Made by a program: the position numbers and the translations under genes | In this document: positions 25,172-34,200 of the stretch, piece by piece | Layout of the letters: each line of letters starts with the position of its first letter | Numbering within the stretch: the stretch's first letter is position 1 | NCBI GenBank assembly: GCA_021794525.1 | Contig: JAJYQP010000020.1 | Coordinates: 1 to 34,980 of the forward strand | DNA: 34,980 nucleotides | Direction of reading: 5' to 3' | Origin: Pseudomonadota bacterium | GTDB taxonomy: Bacteria; Pseudomonadota; Alphaproteobacteria; Sphingomonadales; Sphingomonadaceae | Notes under the pieces: generated by a model | Database searches by the model: none | What the model was told of the DNA's origin: nothing | What the model saw: only the letters and a program-made list of their open reading frames with translations

Positions 25172-26271
25172 GCGGCGGTCGTTCGCATTCAGGGCAGCCA
25201 CTCTTGGCGGTCGTGCTGCTGATCGTGTGCTGGATCGGGATGCGGATGCTGATCGGCGGCTCCGCTGCCCCATTGTCGTCACCGCTGCCCGGCGTGGATC
25301 CAGAAATCGCGAAGCCGGAGCGTTCTACAGTTATTTTGCCTTATCAAGTCACGGGAATTCAATTGAAGCGGCCAGCGATTTCCGATGATCTCCGCGATCC
25401 GTCTCCGGTTCTGACACGGTCTGATTGGAAGGCTGATCCCGCAAGAGTTGTTCCGCAGTATCAGCGTCATATTTCGACCGTTCCACAAAGCACTACATCA
25501 GTTGCGCCTGCATCGCTCGCCCCATCGGCGAGCGATGCCATTTCCCTATCACACGCCGCTCAAGGCGGGTCGAGCAAGAGCCCTGGCGGACACGATCCTG
25601 TCACGCCGTCGTCAGAGCATCGCTGGAGCGGCGATGCATGGATTTTCGCCCGCGACGGCGGCAGCCGCCTCGCCGCATCGTCACTGCCGGCTCCGGTCTA
25701 TGGTGGCAGCCAGGTCGGCGTCGTTGTCCGCTACCGGCTCGCACCGCACTCTGCCGCGCAGCCCGTGGCCTATGGTCGCGCCGTGAGCGCACTCGGGCGC
25801 AGGCGGGAGAGCGATCTTGCGGCAGGACTGTCCGTTCGCCCCGTTCCCCGGATCCCGGTCATCGCCGCTGGCGAGCTGCGCCTGAGCCAGCGCGCGGGCC
25901 GCACCGAATTGCGCCCCGCCGCCTTCCTCGCCGCTGGTTTCGACGAGGTGCGGCTGCCTGCCGGTCTGCGCGCGCGGGGTTATGCCCAGGCGGGCTACGT
26001 GGGCGGACGCGATGCCACCGGCTTTGCCGATGGCAGCCTGGTGGCGGAGCGGCCGCTGGCAAACGTGGATCACCTTCGGCTCGATGCCGGTGCAGGTGCC
26101 TGGGCCGGGCTCCAGCGAGGGGCAGGACGGCTCGACATCGGCCCGAGCGCGTCCCTTCGCATCCGGCTAGGAGAGACGAGCGCGCGCCTCGCCGTCGACT
26201 GCCGGGTTCGCGTCGCGGGCAATGCCGAACCGGCGAGGAGTGCGGCTCTGACCGTGTCGACCGGATTTTAG
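25165..26271 (+). CDS. NfrA-like outer-membrane barrel protein
   Basis: 368 residues from the ATG at 25165, which overlaps the glycosyltransferase stop (ATGGTAA) and follows GGAG by nine bases. A much longer upstream frame is an artefact over the glycosyltransferase. It starts with one hydrophobic segment (PLLAVVLLIVCWIGM) and a long low-complexity linker. The last ~200 residues match the C-terminal domain of NfrA/phage N4 receptor-like proteins: AYGRAVSALGRRRESDLAAG, YAQAGYVGGRDATGFADGSL, DIGPSASLRIRLG and CRVRVAGNAEPARS, ending in Phe. The TPR part of long NfrA proteins is missing. With the NfrB-like glycosyltransferase it probably makes and exports an envelope polysaccharide. Confidence 0.75.
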   Translation: MVSGGRSHSGQPLLAVVLLIVCWIGMRMLIGGSAAPLSSPLPGVDPEIAKPERSTVILPYQVTGIQLKRPAISDDLRDPSPVLTRSDWKADPARVVPQYQRHISTVPQSTTSVAPASLAPSASDAISLSHAAQGGSSKSPGGHDPVTPSSEHRWSGDAWIFARDGGSRLAASSLPAPVYGGSQVGVVVRYRLAPHSAAQPVAYGRAVSALGRRRESDLAAGLSVRPVPRIPVIAAGELRLSQRAGRTELRPAAFLAAGFDEVRLPAGLRARGYAQAGYVGGRDATGFADGSLVAERPLANVDHLRLDAGAGAWAGLQRGAGRLDIGPSASLRIRLGETSARLAVDCRVRVAGNAEPARSAALTVSTGF

Positions 26272-26329
26272 AGGCGAAAACCGGCCTGCGCGCCTTTCCA
26301 GCGAAACCGGCCTGCGATACGGCCTGCGC

Positions 26330-27238
26330 ATGGACGTCTACCTCCCGATCGCGAACCTTGCCGTCAACGGCCTGGTCATCGTGGGGCTGGGCCTGCTGAC
26401 CGGCATTTTGTCGGGTCTGTTCGGCGTCGGCGGGGGGTTCCTGACGACGCCGCTGCTGATCTTCTACGGCGTTCCCCCGACGGTCGCCGCTGCCTCTGCC
26501 TCGACGCAGGTGACCGGGGCCAGCGTCTCTGGCCTGCTCGCCCATTCGAAGCGCGGCGGGGTCGATTACAAGATGGGCGGGATCATGGTGGCGGGCGGCG
26601 GCATCGGCGCCATCGTCGGCGCGCTGCTGTTCCGGTTCTTCCGCTCGGTCGGACAGATCGACGTGGTCATCAATGCGCTCTACGTCGTTCTGCTGGGCTC
26701 CATCGGTTCCCTGATGGCGCGCGAGGCGTGGCAGTCGATCAAAGGCACGGGCGGCGCGGTCCAGCCGCGCCGCCGCCGCCACCACCCGATCGTCGCCGCC
26801 CTGCCGCTGCGCTGGCGGTTCTATGGCTCGGGTCTCTACATCTCGCCGCTCGCGCCGCTCATCCTCGGCGTGGTGACGGGCATCCTCACCATGCTGATGG
26901 GTGTCGGCGGCGGCTTCATCCTCGTGCCCGCCATGCTCTACGTCCTCGGCATGAGCGCCAGCGTGGTCGTCGGGACGAGCCTGTTCAACATCGTCTTCGT
27001 GACCATCCTCACAACGCTGATGCATGCGCTGACTACTCACGCGGTTGACATGGTGCTGGTGCTGTTCCTGCTGATCGGCAGCGTCACCGGCGCGCAGATG
27101 GGCACGCAGTTCGCCGGCAAGGCCCGGCCCGAGGTCCTGCGGCTGGCGCTGGCGACCATCGTGCTGCTGATTGCCTTCAGGATGCTGTTCGGTCTCGGTG
27201 TGCGGCCCGACGAGATTTTCACGGTAAGCCCGCTGTGA
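26330..27238 (+). CDS. TauE/SafE-family sulfite/sulfonate exporter-like protein
   Basis: 302 residues, about eight membrane helices in two similar halves, each with the glycine-rich family motif: TGILSGLFGVGGGFLTTPLL and TGILTMLMGVGGGFILVPAM. ASTQVTGASVSGLLAH is also typical. It is expected to move a sulfur-containing or other anion out across the inner membrane; the substrate is not known. Its stop overlaps the GTG of the TIGR02186-type gene by four bases. Confidence 0.9.
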   Translation: MDVYLPIANLAVNGLVIVGLGLLTGILSGLFGVGGGFLTTPLLIFYGVPPTVAAASASTQVTGASVSGLLAHSKRGGVDYKMGGIMVAGGGIGAIVGALLFRFFRSVGQIDVVINALYVVLLGSIGSLMAREAWQSIKGTGGAVQPRRRRHHPIVAALPLRWRFYGSGLYISPLAPLILGVVTGILTMLMGVGGGFILVPAMLYVLGMSASVVVGTSLFNIVFVTILTTLMHALTTHAVDMVLVLFLLIGSVTGAQMGTQFAGKARPEVLRLALATIVLLIAFRMLFGLGVRPDEIFTVSPL

Positions 27239-27990
27239 CGCGTGCGCTGCTTCTCCTCGTCTTCGCGCTGCTGACGACGGCGCAGCGCGATCCGGTGCTG
27301 GTGCCCGAGGTCAGCCAGCACGAGATCGAGGTTCGCCAGGGCTTCACCGGAACCGAGCTGCTGCTGTTCGGCGCCATCCTCGATCCCGCAGGCCGCGCGG
27401 CGGCGCAGGATTATGACGTGGTGGTGGTCCTTCAGGGGCCCTCCCAACCGATCCGCCTGCGCGAAAAGGCGCGCTTCGGCGGGATCTGGGTCAATGCCGC
27501 CAGCACGGACTATCGCTCCGCCCCTTCGTTCTTCGCGGTTGCCAGCACCAGGCCCATCGACCGCATCGTCGATGACCGGACCGCGGCGATCTATGAATTC
27601 GGCACTCGCTACATCCAGCTCAGCCCGAGCGGGGTGATCGACCCGGACGAGCAGGCGCGCTTCTCCGCAGGCCTGGTCGACCTGCGCACCCGCCAGGGCC
27701 TCTACCAGGAGGATATCGGCGGCGTCAGCGTGAACGAGCGGGTGCTCTACCAGGCGCGCATCAAGCTGCCGTCGAACGTCATCACCGGCACCTACACCGC
27801 CGAAACCTTTGCCGTGCGCCAGGGCCGCGTCATCGCGTCCGCCATGTCGCAGGTGGAGGTGAAGAAGGTGGGGTTCGAGCGCTTCATCGCCAATGCCGCG
27901 CAGGACTGGTCGCTGCTTTACGGCATCGTCGCCGTCGCCCTTTCGGTGGGGATGGGCTGGGCGTCCTCGCGCTTCTACTCGATGATCTGA
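27235..27990 (+). CDS. TIGR02186-type membrane-anchored protein
   Basis: 251 residues from a GTG that overlaps the TauE/SafE stop (GTGA). Cleavable signal (LLLLVFALLTTAQ), a beta-rich exported domain (VRQGFTGTELLLFGAILDP, YDVVVVLQGPSQPIRLREKA, LPSNVITGTYTAETFAVRQG) and a C-terminal membrane helix (LLYGIVAVALSVGMGWA). Such proteins are found mainly in alphaproteobacteria, usually right after a TauE/SafE transporter as here, so it is probably a periplasmic partner of that exporter. No catalytic motif seen. Confidence 0.88.
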   Translation: MTRALLLLVFALLTTAQRDPVLVPEVSQHEIEVRQGFTGTELLLFGAILDPAGRAAAQDYDVVVVLQGPSQPIRLREKARFGGIWVNAASTDYRSAPSFFAVASTRPIDRIVDDRTAAIYEFGTRYIQLSPSGVIDPDEQARFSAGLVDLRTRQGLYQEDIGGVSVNERVLYQARIKLPSNVITGTYTAETFAVRQGRVIASAMSQVEVKKVGFERFIANAAQDWSLLYGIVAVALSVGMGWASSRFYSMI

Positions 27991-28095
27991 CGGGCGCATT
28001 GTCGCGCATCGCGGCACGGTTGACCCGATCTTAACCCCCTTGGCGCTAGGGGGAGGGCAGAAACCGGCCTCATTATCCAGGACCTGCGCCCTCCC

Positions 28096-30036
28096 ATGCC
28101 CGACGCCAGCCACTCCTCGTTCCGCACTTTCGACCCGGCGCGGGAGGAGGGGGCAGTGCCCCCGCAGCGCAGCGCCCTGCGCGACCGTTTGCGCCAGGGT
28201 GGCGGTGCTGCCGGAGCTGCTGCGCCTGCCGTCACCGACGAGACGCCTGCCGCGCCGTTCCGCTCCTACGATCCCGCGACGATGGGTCCGGCAGCGACGC
28301 AGGCTGCGCCGCCGGAGGACGGCCTGCGCCCGCTCAGCCAGACCGAGCTGACCGAACGTGCGCCGCCGCGCCCCGAAGCGCCGAAGCCCGCACCCGCGCC
28401 CGCGAACAGGACGCAGCCTGAGCCCGAGCCGGTCAGCGAGAATGCGCTCCATCCGATCGGCGTGGTGCTGGAAATCGCCGGGTCCGGTTCGCAGATCGCG
28501 ATCGATCTCGAGCGCCTCAACCAGTGCATGGAAGACGCCGATCCCTCCGTCGCCCTCGCCGGGCAGGTGGGAAGCCAGATCAAGATCCGCGTCGGCCAGA
28601 CCTGGCTGCTCGCCAGCGTCCGCAACCAGAAGCAGGGCCGCACCGGCAATTCGGTCATCGCCAATATCGACTTTCTGGGCGAGGGGCAGGAGGAGAAGCT
28701 GACCGGCAAGCTGCACGGCTTCAAGCGCGGTGTCACCCGCTACCCCGTGCCGGGTGCGCTGGTGTTCCCTGCGACCACGCCCGACCTCAAGCAGGTCTAT
28801 GCCAGCGACGGGCGCGATGCGATCACCATCGGCCGCGTCTATCCGACAAAGGACATCCGCGCCGGGCTCTACGTCGATGCGATGCTCGGCAAGCATTTCG
28901 CGCTGCTCGGCTCGACCGGCACCGGCAAGTCCACCAGCGCCGCGCTGATCCTGCACCGCATCTGCGAGGCCGCGCCGGAAGGTCACATCGTGATGATCGA
29001 CCCGCACGGCGAATATTCCGCGGCCTTCCGTAATACCGGCGTGATCCTCGACGTCTCGAACCTGCAGATGCCTTACTGGCTGATGAACTTCGAGGAACAT
29101 TGCGAGGTGTTGCTGACCGCGACCGGGGCGGACCGCAACATCGATGCCGACATCCTCGCCAAGTGCCTCCTCGCCTCGCGCGCCAAGAGCCGGCTGGCGA
29201 GCACCATGGGCAAGATCACCGTCGACAGCCCGATCCCCTATTTGCTGTCCGATCTCACCAACGAGATCCAGACGCAGATGGGCAAGCTCGACAAGTCGAC
29301 CAACACCGCGCCCTATATGCGGATCAAGAACAAGCTCGACGAGATCAAGGCCGACCCACGCTACCAGTTCATGTTCTCGGGCATGCTCGTGGGCGACACC
29401 ATGGCGGAATTCCTCTGCAAGATATTCCGTATGCCCGCCGATGGTCGGCCGATCTCGATCATCGACGTCTCGGGCGTTCCTTCCGACATCACCGCCACCG
29501 TGGTCGCCGTGCTCAGCCGACTGGTGTTCGACTTCGCGATCTGGGGCCGCGAGGAGAAGACGCGGCCCGTCCTGCTGGTGTGCGAGGAAGCGCACCGCTA
29601 TGTCCCGTCCGAGAAGAACGCCGACGGCAATTCGGTCGGCAAGATTCTCTCTCGCATTGCCAAGGAAGGCCGCAAATACGGCATCAGCCTCGGCCTCATC
29701 ACCCAGCGCCCCTCCGACCTTGCCGAAGGTGTGCTGTCGCAGTGCGGCACCATCATCTCGATGCGCCTCAACAACGACCGCGACCAGGCCTTCGTGAAGG
29801 CGGCCATGCCCGAAGGCGCGCGCGGCTTCCTCGACAGCATCCCGGCACTCCGCAACCGCGAATGCATCATCTGCGGCGAGGGCGTGGCGATCCCGATCCG
29901 CGTCAGCTTCGACAACCTCGACGAGAGCCGTCGGCCGGCCTCCGAAGACCCGAGCTTCGTGGAGCTGTGGAGCCAGAGCGGCGGCGAGGAGGACGCGGTC
30001 GAACGCATCGTGCAAAGGTGGCGCTCGCAGGGCTGA
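28096..30036 (+). CDS. HerA-like hexameric ATPase (DUF87)
   Basis: 646 residues. The first ~115 are Pro/Ala-rich and probably disordered. A HAS-barrel-like part follows (LHPIGVVLEIAGSGSQIAI). The FtsK/HerA ATPase has Walker A LLGSTGTGKSTSA at about 271-283, MIDPHGEYSAAF, Walker B VLLVCEEAHRYVPSE at about 492-506, and sensor-like LITQRPSDLAEGVLSQCGTI. Relatives translocate DNA in repair or defence. No NurA nuclease or SIR2/defence partner is adjacent, so this is likely the housekeeping sphingomonad type. A 105-base gap separates it from the TIGR02186-type gene. Confidence 0.88.
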   Translation: MPDASHSSFRTFDPAREEGAVPPQRSALRDRLRQGGGAAGAAAPAVTDETPAAPFRSYDPATMGPAATQAAPPEDGLRPLSQTELTERAPPRPEAPKPAPAPANRTQPEPEPVSENALHPIGVVLEIAGSGSQIAIDLERLNQCMEDADPSVALAGQVGSQIKIRVGQTWLLASVRNQKQGRTGNSVIANIDFLGEGQEEKLTGKLHGFKRGVTRYPVPGALVFPATTPDLKQVYASDGRDAITIGRVYPTKDIRAGLYVDAMLGKHFALLGSTGTGKSTSAALILHRICEAAPEGHIVMIDPHGEYSAAFRNTGVILDVSNLQMPYWLMNFEEHCEVLLTATGADRNIDADILAKCLLASRAKSRLASTMGKITVDSPIPYLLSDLTNEIQTQMGKLDKSTNTAPYMRIKNKLDEIKADPRYQFMFSGMLVGDTMAEFLCKIFRMPADGRPISIIDVSGVPSDITATVVAVLSRLVFDFAIWGREEKTRPVLLVCEEAHRYVPSEKNADGNSVGKILSRIAKEGRKYGISLGLITQRPSDLAEGVLSQCGTIISMRLNNDRDQAFVKAAMPEGARGFLDSIPALRNRECIICGEGVAIPIRVSFDNLDESRRPASEDPSFVELWSQSGGEEDAVERIVQRWRSQG

Positions 30037-30152
30037 TTTCCGCCAGGGCGGGCTGCGAACGGGGCCCGCTGCGCTTCCGGTGCTCACGACCAGAAGGTCG
30101 CTGCGCGCCGGTTCTCACGGACCACCATTCTCGCTCCACCCTGGCGAAAATC
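30035..30152. repeat. Small element with 17-bp imperfect inverted ends
   Basis: GATTTCCGCCAGGGCGG at 30035-30051 is matched in reverse complement by CCACCCTGGCGAAAATC at 30136-30152 (15 of 17 positions). The 84 bases between are GC-rich with further short palindromes. The left end overlaps the stop codon of the HerA-like gene, so the element may supply the end of that gene. It looks like a miniature inverted-repeat (MITE/REP-like) element. The stretch to 30299 is also GC-rich, with short palindromes and no gene. Confidence 0.5.
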
Positions 30153-30299
30153 CGTCCCTGCGAACAGGTGGCGGGTAATCCAATCGACGCCGCAGGCGTC
30201 GCAAGCGCGAACGCGCGCCCGCAGCGAAGCGCCCGCAGGGCGTGTGAGCGAGGAAGCCAAGGCCGCGGACGCGGCCGCCGGCGCTTGAGGCCCAACAAA

Positions 30300-31058
30300 C
30301 TACGTCCCCCGCGTATCTCCGAACAGATGGATGTGGAGCCGGTCTGACAGGCGGAACCCGTTCTCCAGGCAGAGCGGCACCAGCCAGCTCTCGCGCGCCC
30401 GCAGCGTGGCGCTGTCGGTGCCCTCGGGCATCAGGAAGATGCGGCTTGCCGGAATGGCGTAGCTACGCTGGAGTTCGACCACCTCGGCAACATCCCCCGG
30501 CTCCGCGATCACGAACTTGAAGCAGGCGCGCGGGTCGGCGGCATAGGCGGCGAGCCGCTCGGGCAGCAGGGCCAGCTCGTGCGGATTGCCCGAATGCGCG
30601 AGCTTCGGGCTGACATTGTACTGGTCGATGCGGATGTCGAGCCGGGGTGGGGCCTTGGTTGTCCCGTTGGTCTCGATCTCCACCGTCATGTCGTCGAGCA
30701 GTTCGAGCAGGTCCGCGAGAGCGCCCGCCTGCAGGATCGGCTCTCCCCCCGTCACCACCAGCCGCCTCTGCCCCAGCGCGCGGATGCGCGCCGCCACCTC
30801 GGCCACCTCCAGCGTGACCTGATTGGCCGCGCGGTCGAAGGTCGCGCCGTCGCGGTGCGGGCGCTCGTCGCCGTCGAAATGCCAGGTATACGGCGTGTCG
30901 CACCAGCGGCAGGCGAGGTTGCAGCGGCTGAGCCGCACGAAGGCGACCGGCGTGCCCGCGCTCGGCCCTTCGCCCTGCACCGAGGCGAAGATTTCTGGCT
31001 GTGCCAGAGCTTCGCTTCCAGGCTCGCCCGGCGCTTGCGTAGCGAGGACTAGCGGCAT
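30300..31058 (-). CDS. queE: 7-carboxy-7-deazaguanine synthase
   Basis: 252 residues. Radical-SAM enzyme with the CxxxCxxC cluster motif at Cys46, Cys50 and Cys53 (SRCNLACRWCDTPYTWHF), the family start PEIFASVQGEGPSAGTPVAF, the glycine-rich SAM motif LVVTGGEPILQ, and ETNGT. It converts 6-carboxytetrahydropterin to 7-carboxy-7-deazaguanine in queuosine synthesis. No other queuosine gene is in the window. Upstream lies 187 bases of A/T-richer intergenic DNA with no recognisable riboswitch. Confidence 0.94.
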   Translation of the reverse strand: MPLVLATQAPGEPGSEALAQPEIFASVQGEGPSAGTPVAFVRLSRCNLACRWCDTPYTWHFDGDERPHRDGATFDRAANQVTLEVAEVAARIRALGQRRLVVTGGEPILQAGALADLLELLDDMTVEIETNGTTKAPPRLDIRIDQYNVSPKLAHSGNPHELALLPERLAAYAADPRACFKFVIAEPGDVAEVVELQRSYAIPASRIFLMPEGTDSATLRARESWLVPLCLENGFRLSDRLHIHLFGDTRGT

Positions 31059-31245
31059 GCCGCTACGGCAACCTTGAAAGTCGACACGAAGTCTACACCA
31101 AAATCAGTTGTCCCAGGCCATTGTCGCGGGCCGCGGGACGGGTATCCGGTCGAAGTACGGGCGGGCGTGAGCGACATAGTTCGGGTTAAATGATCACCAA
31201 ACAACCTATTTGGCACAAATCGACCTAATAAGCAACCGCTAACTG

Positions 31246-34200
31246 TCATCCCAGCCGCGCCAGCGCCGCCTCCAGCCGCGCGACCTCGGCGGCGTGGTGC
31301 GCGTGGTCGGCGCGGGCCTTTTCGACCGCTTCGGGCTTGGCCTTCTCGACGAAGGCGGCGTTGGAGAGGCGGCCCTCAAGCGCTTTTGCCTCCTTGGCCG
31401 AGGCATCGCGCGCCTTGGCGAGGCGGGCCTTTTCGGCTTCGACGTCAATCACGCCTTCGAGTGGGATCACGAACACGTCTTCGCCCACGGTCACCTGCAT
31501 GGCGGCGCCTGCGGGGGCCTCTCCGCTCGTGATGGGGGTCAGCCGCGCGAGCCGTTCGATCGCAGCCCGGTTCGCCCCGATTACCACGCTGCCGAGCGTG
31601 CTCGGTGCGGCGAGGAAAGCGGGCAGTTTCGCGCCCGGCGCGATGCCGAGCTCGTTCTTCGCCACGCGGACATTGCTCGTTAGCGCGATCAGCCAGTCGA
31701 CCTCGGCCTTGGCAGCCGCATCAACGCTCGCCTCCGGCCGGGGCCACTGCGCGAGTATGAGGTCATACGGGCGAGCGCCCTGCGCGTGCCACAGCTCCTC
31801 GGTCACGAAGGGCATGAAGGGGTGCAGCATGACGAGGATCTGGTCGAGCACCCAGCCGGCGACGGCCTTCGTCTCCTCGTCGATCGAGCCCTTGATGAGT
31901 TCGAGATACCAGTCGCAGAAGCGGTCCCAGGTGAAGCGGTAGATTGCGCTGGCGGCGGCGTCGAAGCGTAGCTCGGCCATCGCCTTGTCAATCGTTTCGA
32001 GCGTTTCGACGACCTCGCCCACGATCCATCTGTTGATTGCCGCGTTGGGCACAAACCCGGGGCCAGTGTGATCGCCGACGCCGCCAGAAATTCCATTACT
32101 CTGGCAGAACCGGGTCGCGTTCCAGAGCTTGGTGGCGAAGTTGCGGTAACCCTCGACCCGCTTCTCGTCCATCTTCACGTCGCGGCCCTGGCTCTCCATC
32201 GCGCACATGAAGAAGCGCAGCGCATCGGCGCCGTACCGGTCGATGAGGCCGAGCGGGTCGACGACATTGCCCTTGGACTTGGACATTTTCTGCCCGTCCG
32301 CCGCGCGCACAAGGCCGTGGAGGTAGAGCCGCTTCCACGGGTTCCGACCCGTCATCGCCTGCCCCATCATCATCATCCGCGCATCCCAGAAGAACAGGAT
32401 GTCGAAGCCGGAAATGAGGAGGTCGTTGGGGTAGTGGCGGGCGAGGAGAGAGTAATCCTCCCCAACTTGTTGGGGAGGGGGACCATCCGCAGGATGGTGG
32501 AGGGGTATTCTCGCGCCTGCGTATTCGACGATTTGCGTAACTACCGCATCGAGATCGTGAAACACGTCCCGGGCAGGAATGCGCAGGGTCTCCACACCCC
32601 ATTCCTCCAGCGCGGCGTCGCGCGCTGCGTCTCGCTCCGGCCGATCGCCGCGATCATGCGCTTCGCCATCGATTTCGATAGCGAGTGCTGCCGCCGGGCA
32701 AAAAAAGTCCAGAACGTAGTCGCCCGCAGGATGCTGGCGGCGGAACTTCAGACCTCCCGGACGGTCGCGCAGGGCATTCCACAACGCAGTTTCGGATGGC
32801 GGCATGGTGCGGCGCATGGCCTTGGCGCGGGTGACGGCGGCGTTGGTTTTGGGGGGGAGCCTGTAGGAGACCCCTCCACCACCCTGCGGGTGGTCCCCCT
32901 CCCCATCTGGCGATGGGGAGGATTGTTGCGGCCAGCCGAGCGTGGCGAAGGGCCACAGCGCGCTGGAAAACCAGGTGTCGAGGACGTCCTCGTCGCGTAT
33001 CAACACTGCTTCGTCATCCCCGCGCAGGCGGGGATCCATTTCCGGCGTCGGCGCCGGATTCCCGCCTGCGCGGGAATGACGATAAAGGGCGTAAGCTTCC
33101 TCCTCGGTCTCGGCGACGAAAATTTGTCCATCGGGACCGAACCACGCCGGGATCCGGTGCCCCCACCAAAGCTGGCGGCTCACGCACCACGGCTGGATGT
33201 TTTCCATCCAGTTGAAGAAGGTCTTCTCCCAGCTCTTGGGCACGATCTCGACCGCGCCCGAGCGCACCGCCTCGATGGGCTTCGCAGCGAGCTTTTCCGC
33301 ATCGACATACCACTGGTCGGTCAGCATCGGTTCGATCACCACGCCGCCGCGGTCGCCGAAGGGCTGCATGATCGGCTTGTCCTCGACCATGAGCATCAGC
33401 CCCTCGGCGTCGATGTCGGCGACAACGCGCTTTCTCGCTTCGTAGCGGTCGAGCCCGCGATACTCGTCGGGGACGAGATTGAGCGCATCAACAGCATTGG
33501 CGTCGACCGAAACCTCGCCGCGCGCGATCCGCATCGCCTGCGCGCTCGCCTCGGCATAGGGCGCCCCGTCGGCCCGCATCGCCGCGACCTCGTCCATCAG
33601 CCGGTACATCGGGATGTTGTTGCGCTGCGCGACGCCGTAGTCGTTCTCGTCATGCGCGCCGGTGATCTTCACCGCGCCGCTGCCGAACTCGGGATCGGGA
33701 TAGTCGTCGGTGATGATCGGGATCAGGCGGCGGTGGTCCTTCGGCCCGACCGGGATCTCGCAGAACTTGCCGACGATGGGCGCGTACCGCTGGTCGGAGG
33801 GATGCACCGCCACCGCGCCGTCGCCGAGCATGGTTTCGGGCCGTGTGGTGGCGATCGCGATGTAGTCGCGCTCCTCCTCGAGGGTGACGTTGCCCTCGCC
33901 GTCGCGCTCGACGTAGGTATAGGTCTCGCCGCCCGCGAGCGGGTATTTGAAGTGCCACATATGGCCCGGCACCTCGCGGTTCTCGACCTCGAGGTCGCTG
34001 ATCGCGGTCTTGAGCGCCGGGTCCCAGTTCACCAGCCGCTTGGCGCGGTAGATGAGGCCGCGGTTGTAGAGATCGACGAAGACCTTGGTGACCGCAGCAC
34101 TGAAATGCGGGTCCATGGTGAACTGCTCTCTGGACCAGTCCATCGAGCAGCCGAGGCGGCGGAGCTGGCGGGTGATCGTGCCACCGCTCTCATGCTTCCA

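Noticed and set aside
28096-30036. HerA-based anti-phage defence system
   Set aside because: No SIR2, DUF4297, NurA or other effector gene is adjacent; neighbours are ordinary chromosomal genes.
27037-30087. Long minus-strand open frame opposite the HerA-like gene and TIGR02186-type gene
   Set aside because: Covers three real genes in antisense and has no recognisable motif; typical GC-rich shadow frame.
31059-31245. tRNA or preQ1 riboswitch upstream of queE
   Set aside because: No T-loop GTTCRA...C pattern, cloverleaf arms or preQ1 aptamer core could be found; only A/T-richer sequence with a small CCAAA/TTTGG inverted repeat.
32454-32924. Intein in ValS
   Set aside because: No Cys/Ser at the upstream junction, no terminal His-Asn and no Hint-domain blocks; the DUF559 domain and inverted repeats indicate a palindromic cassette instead.
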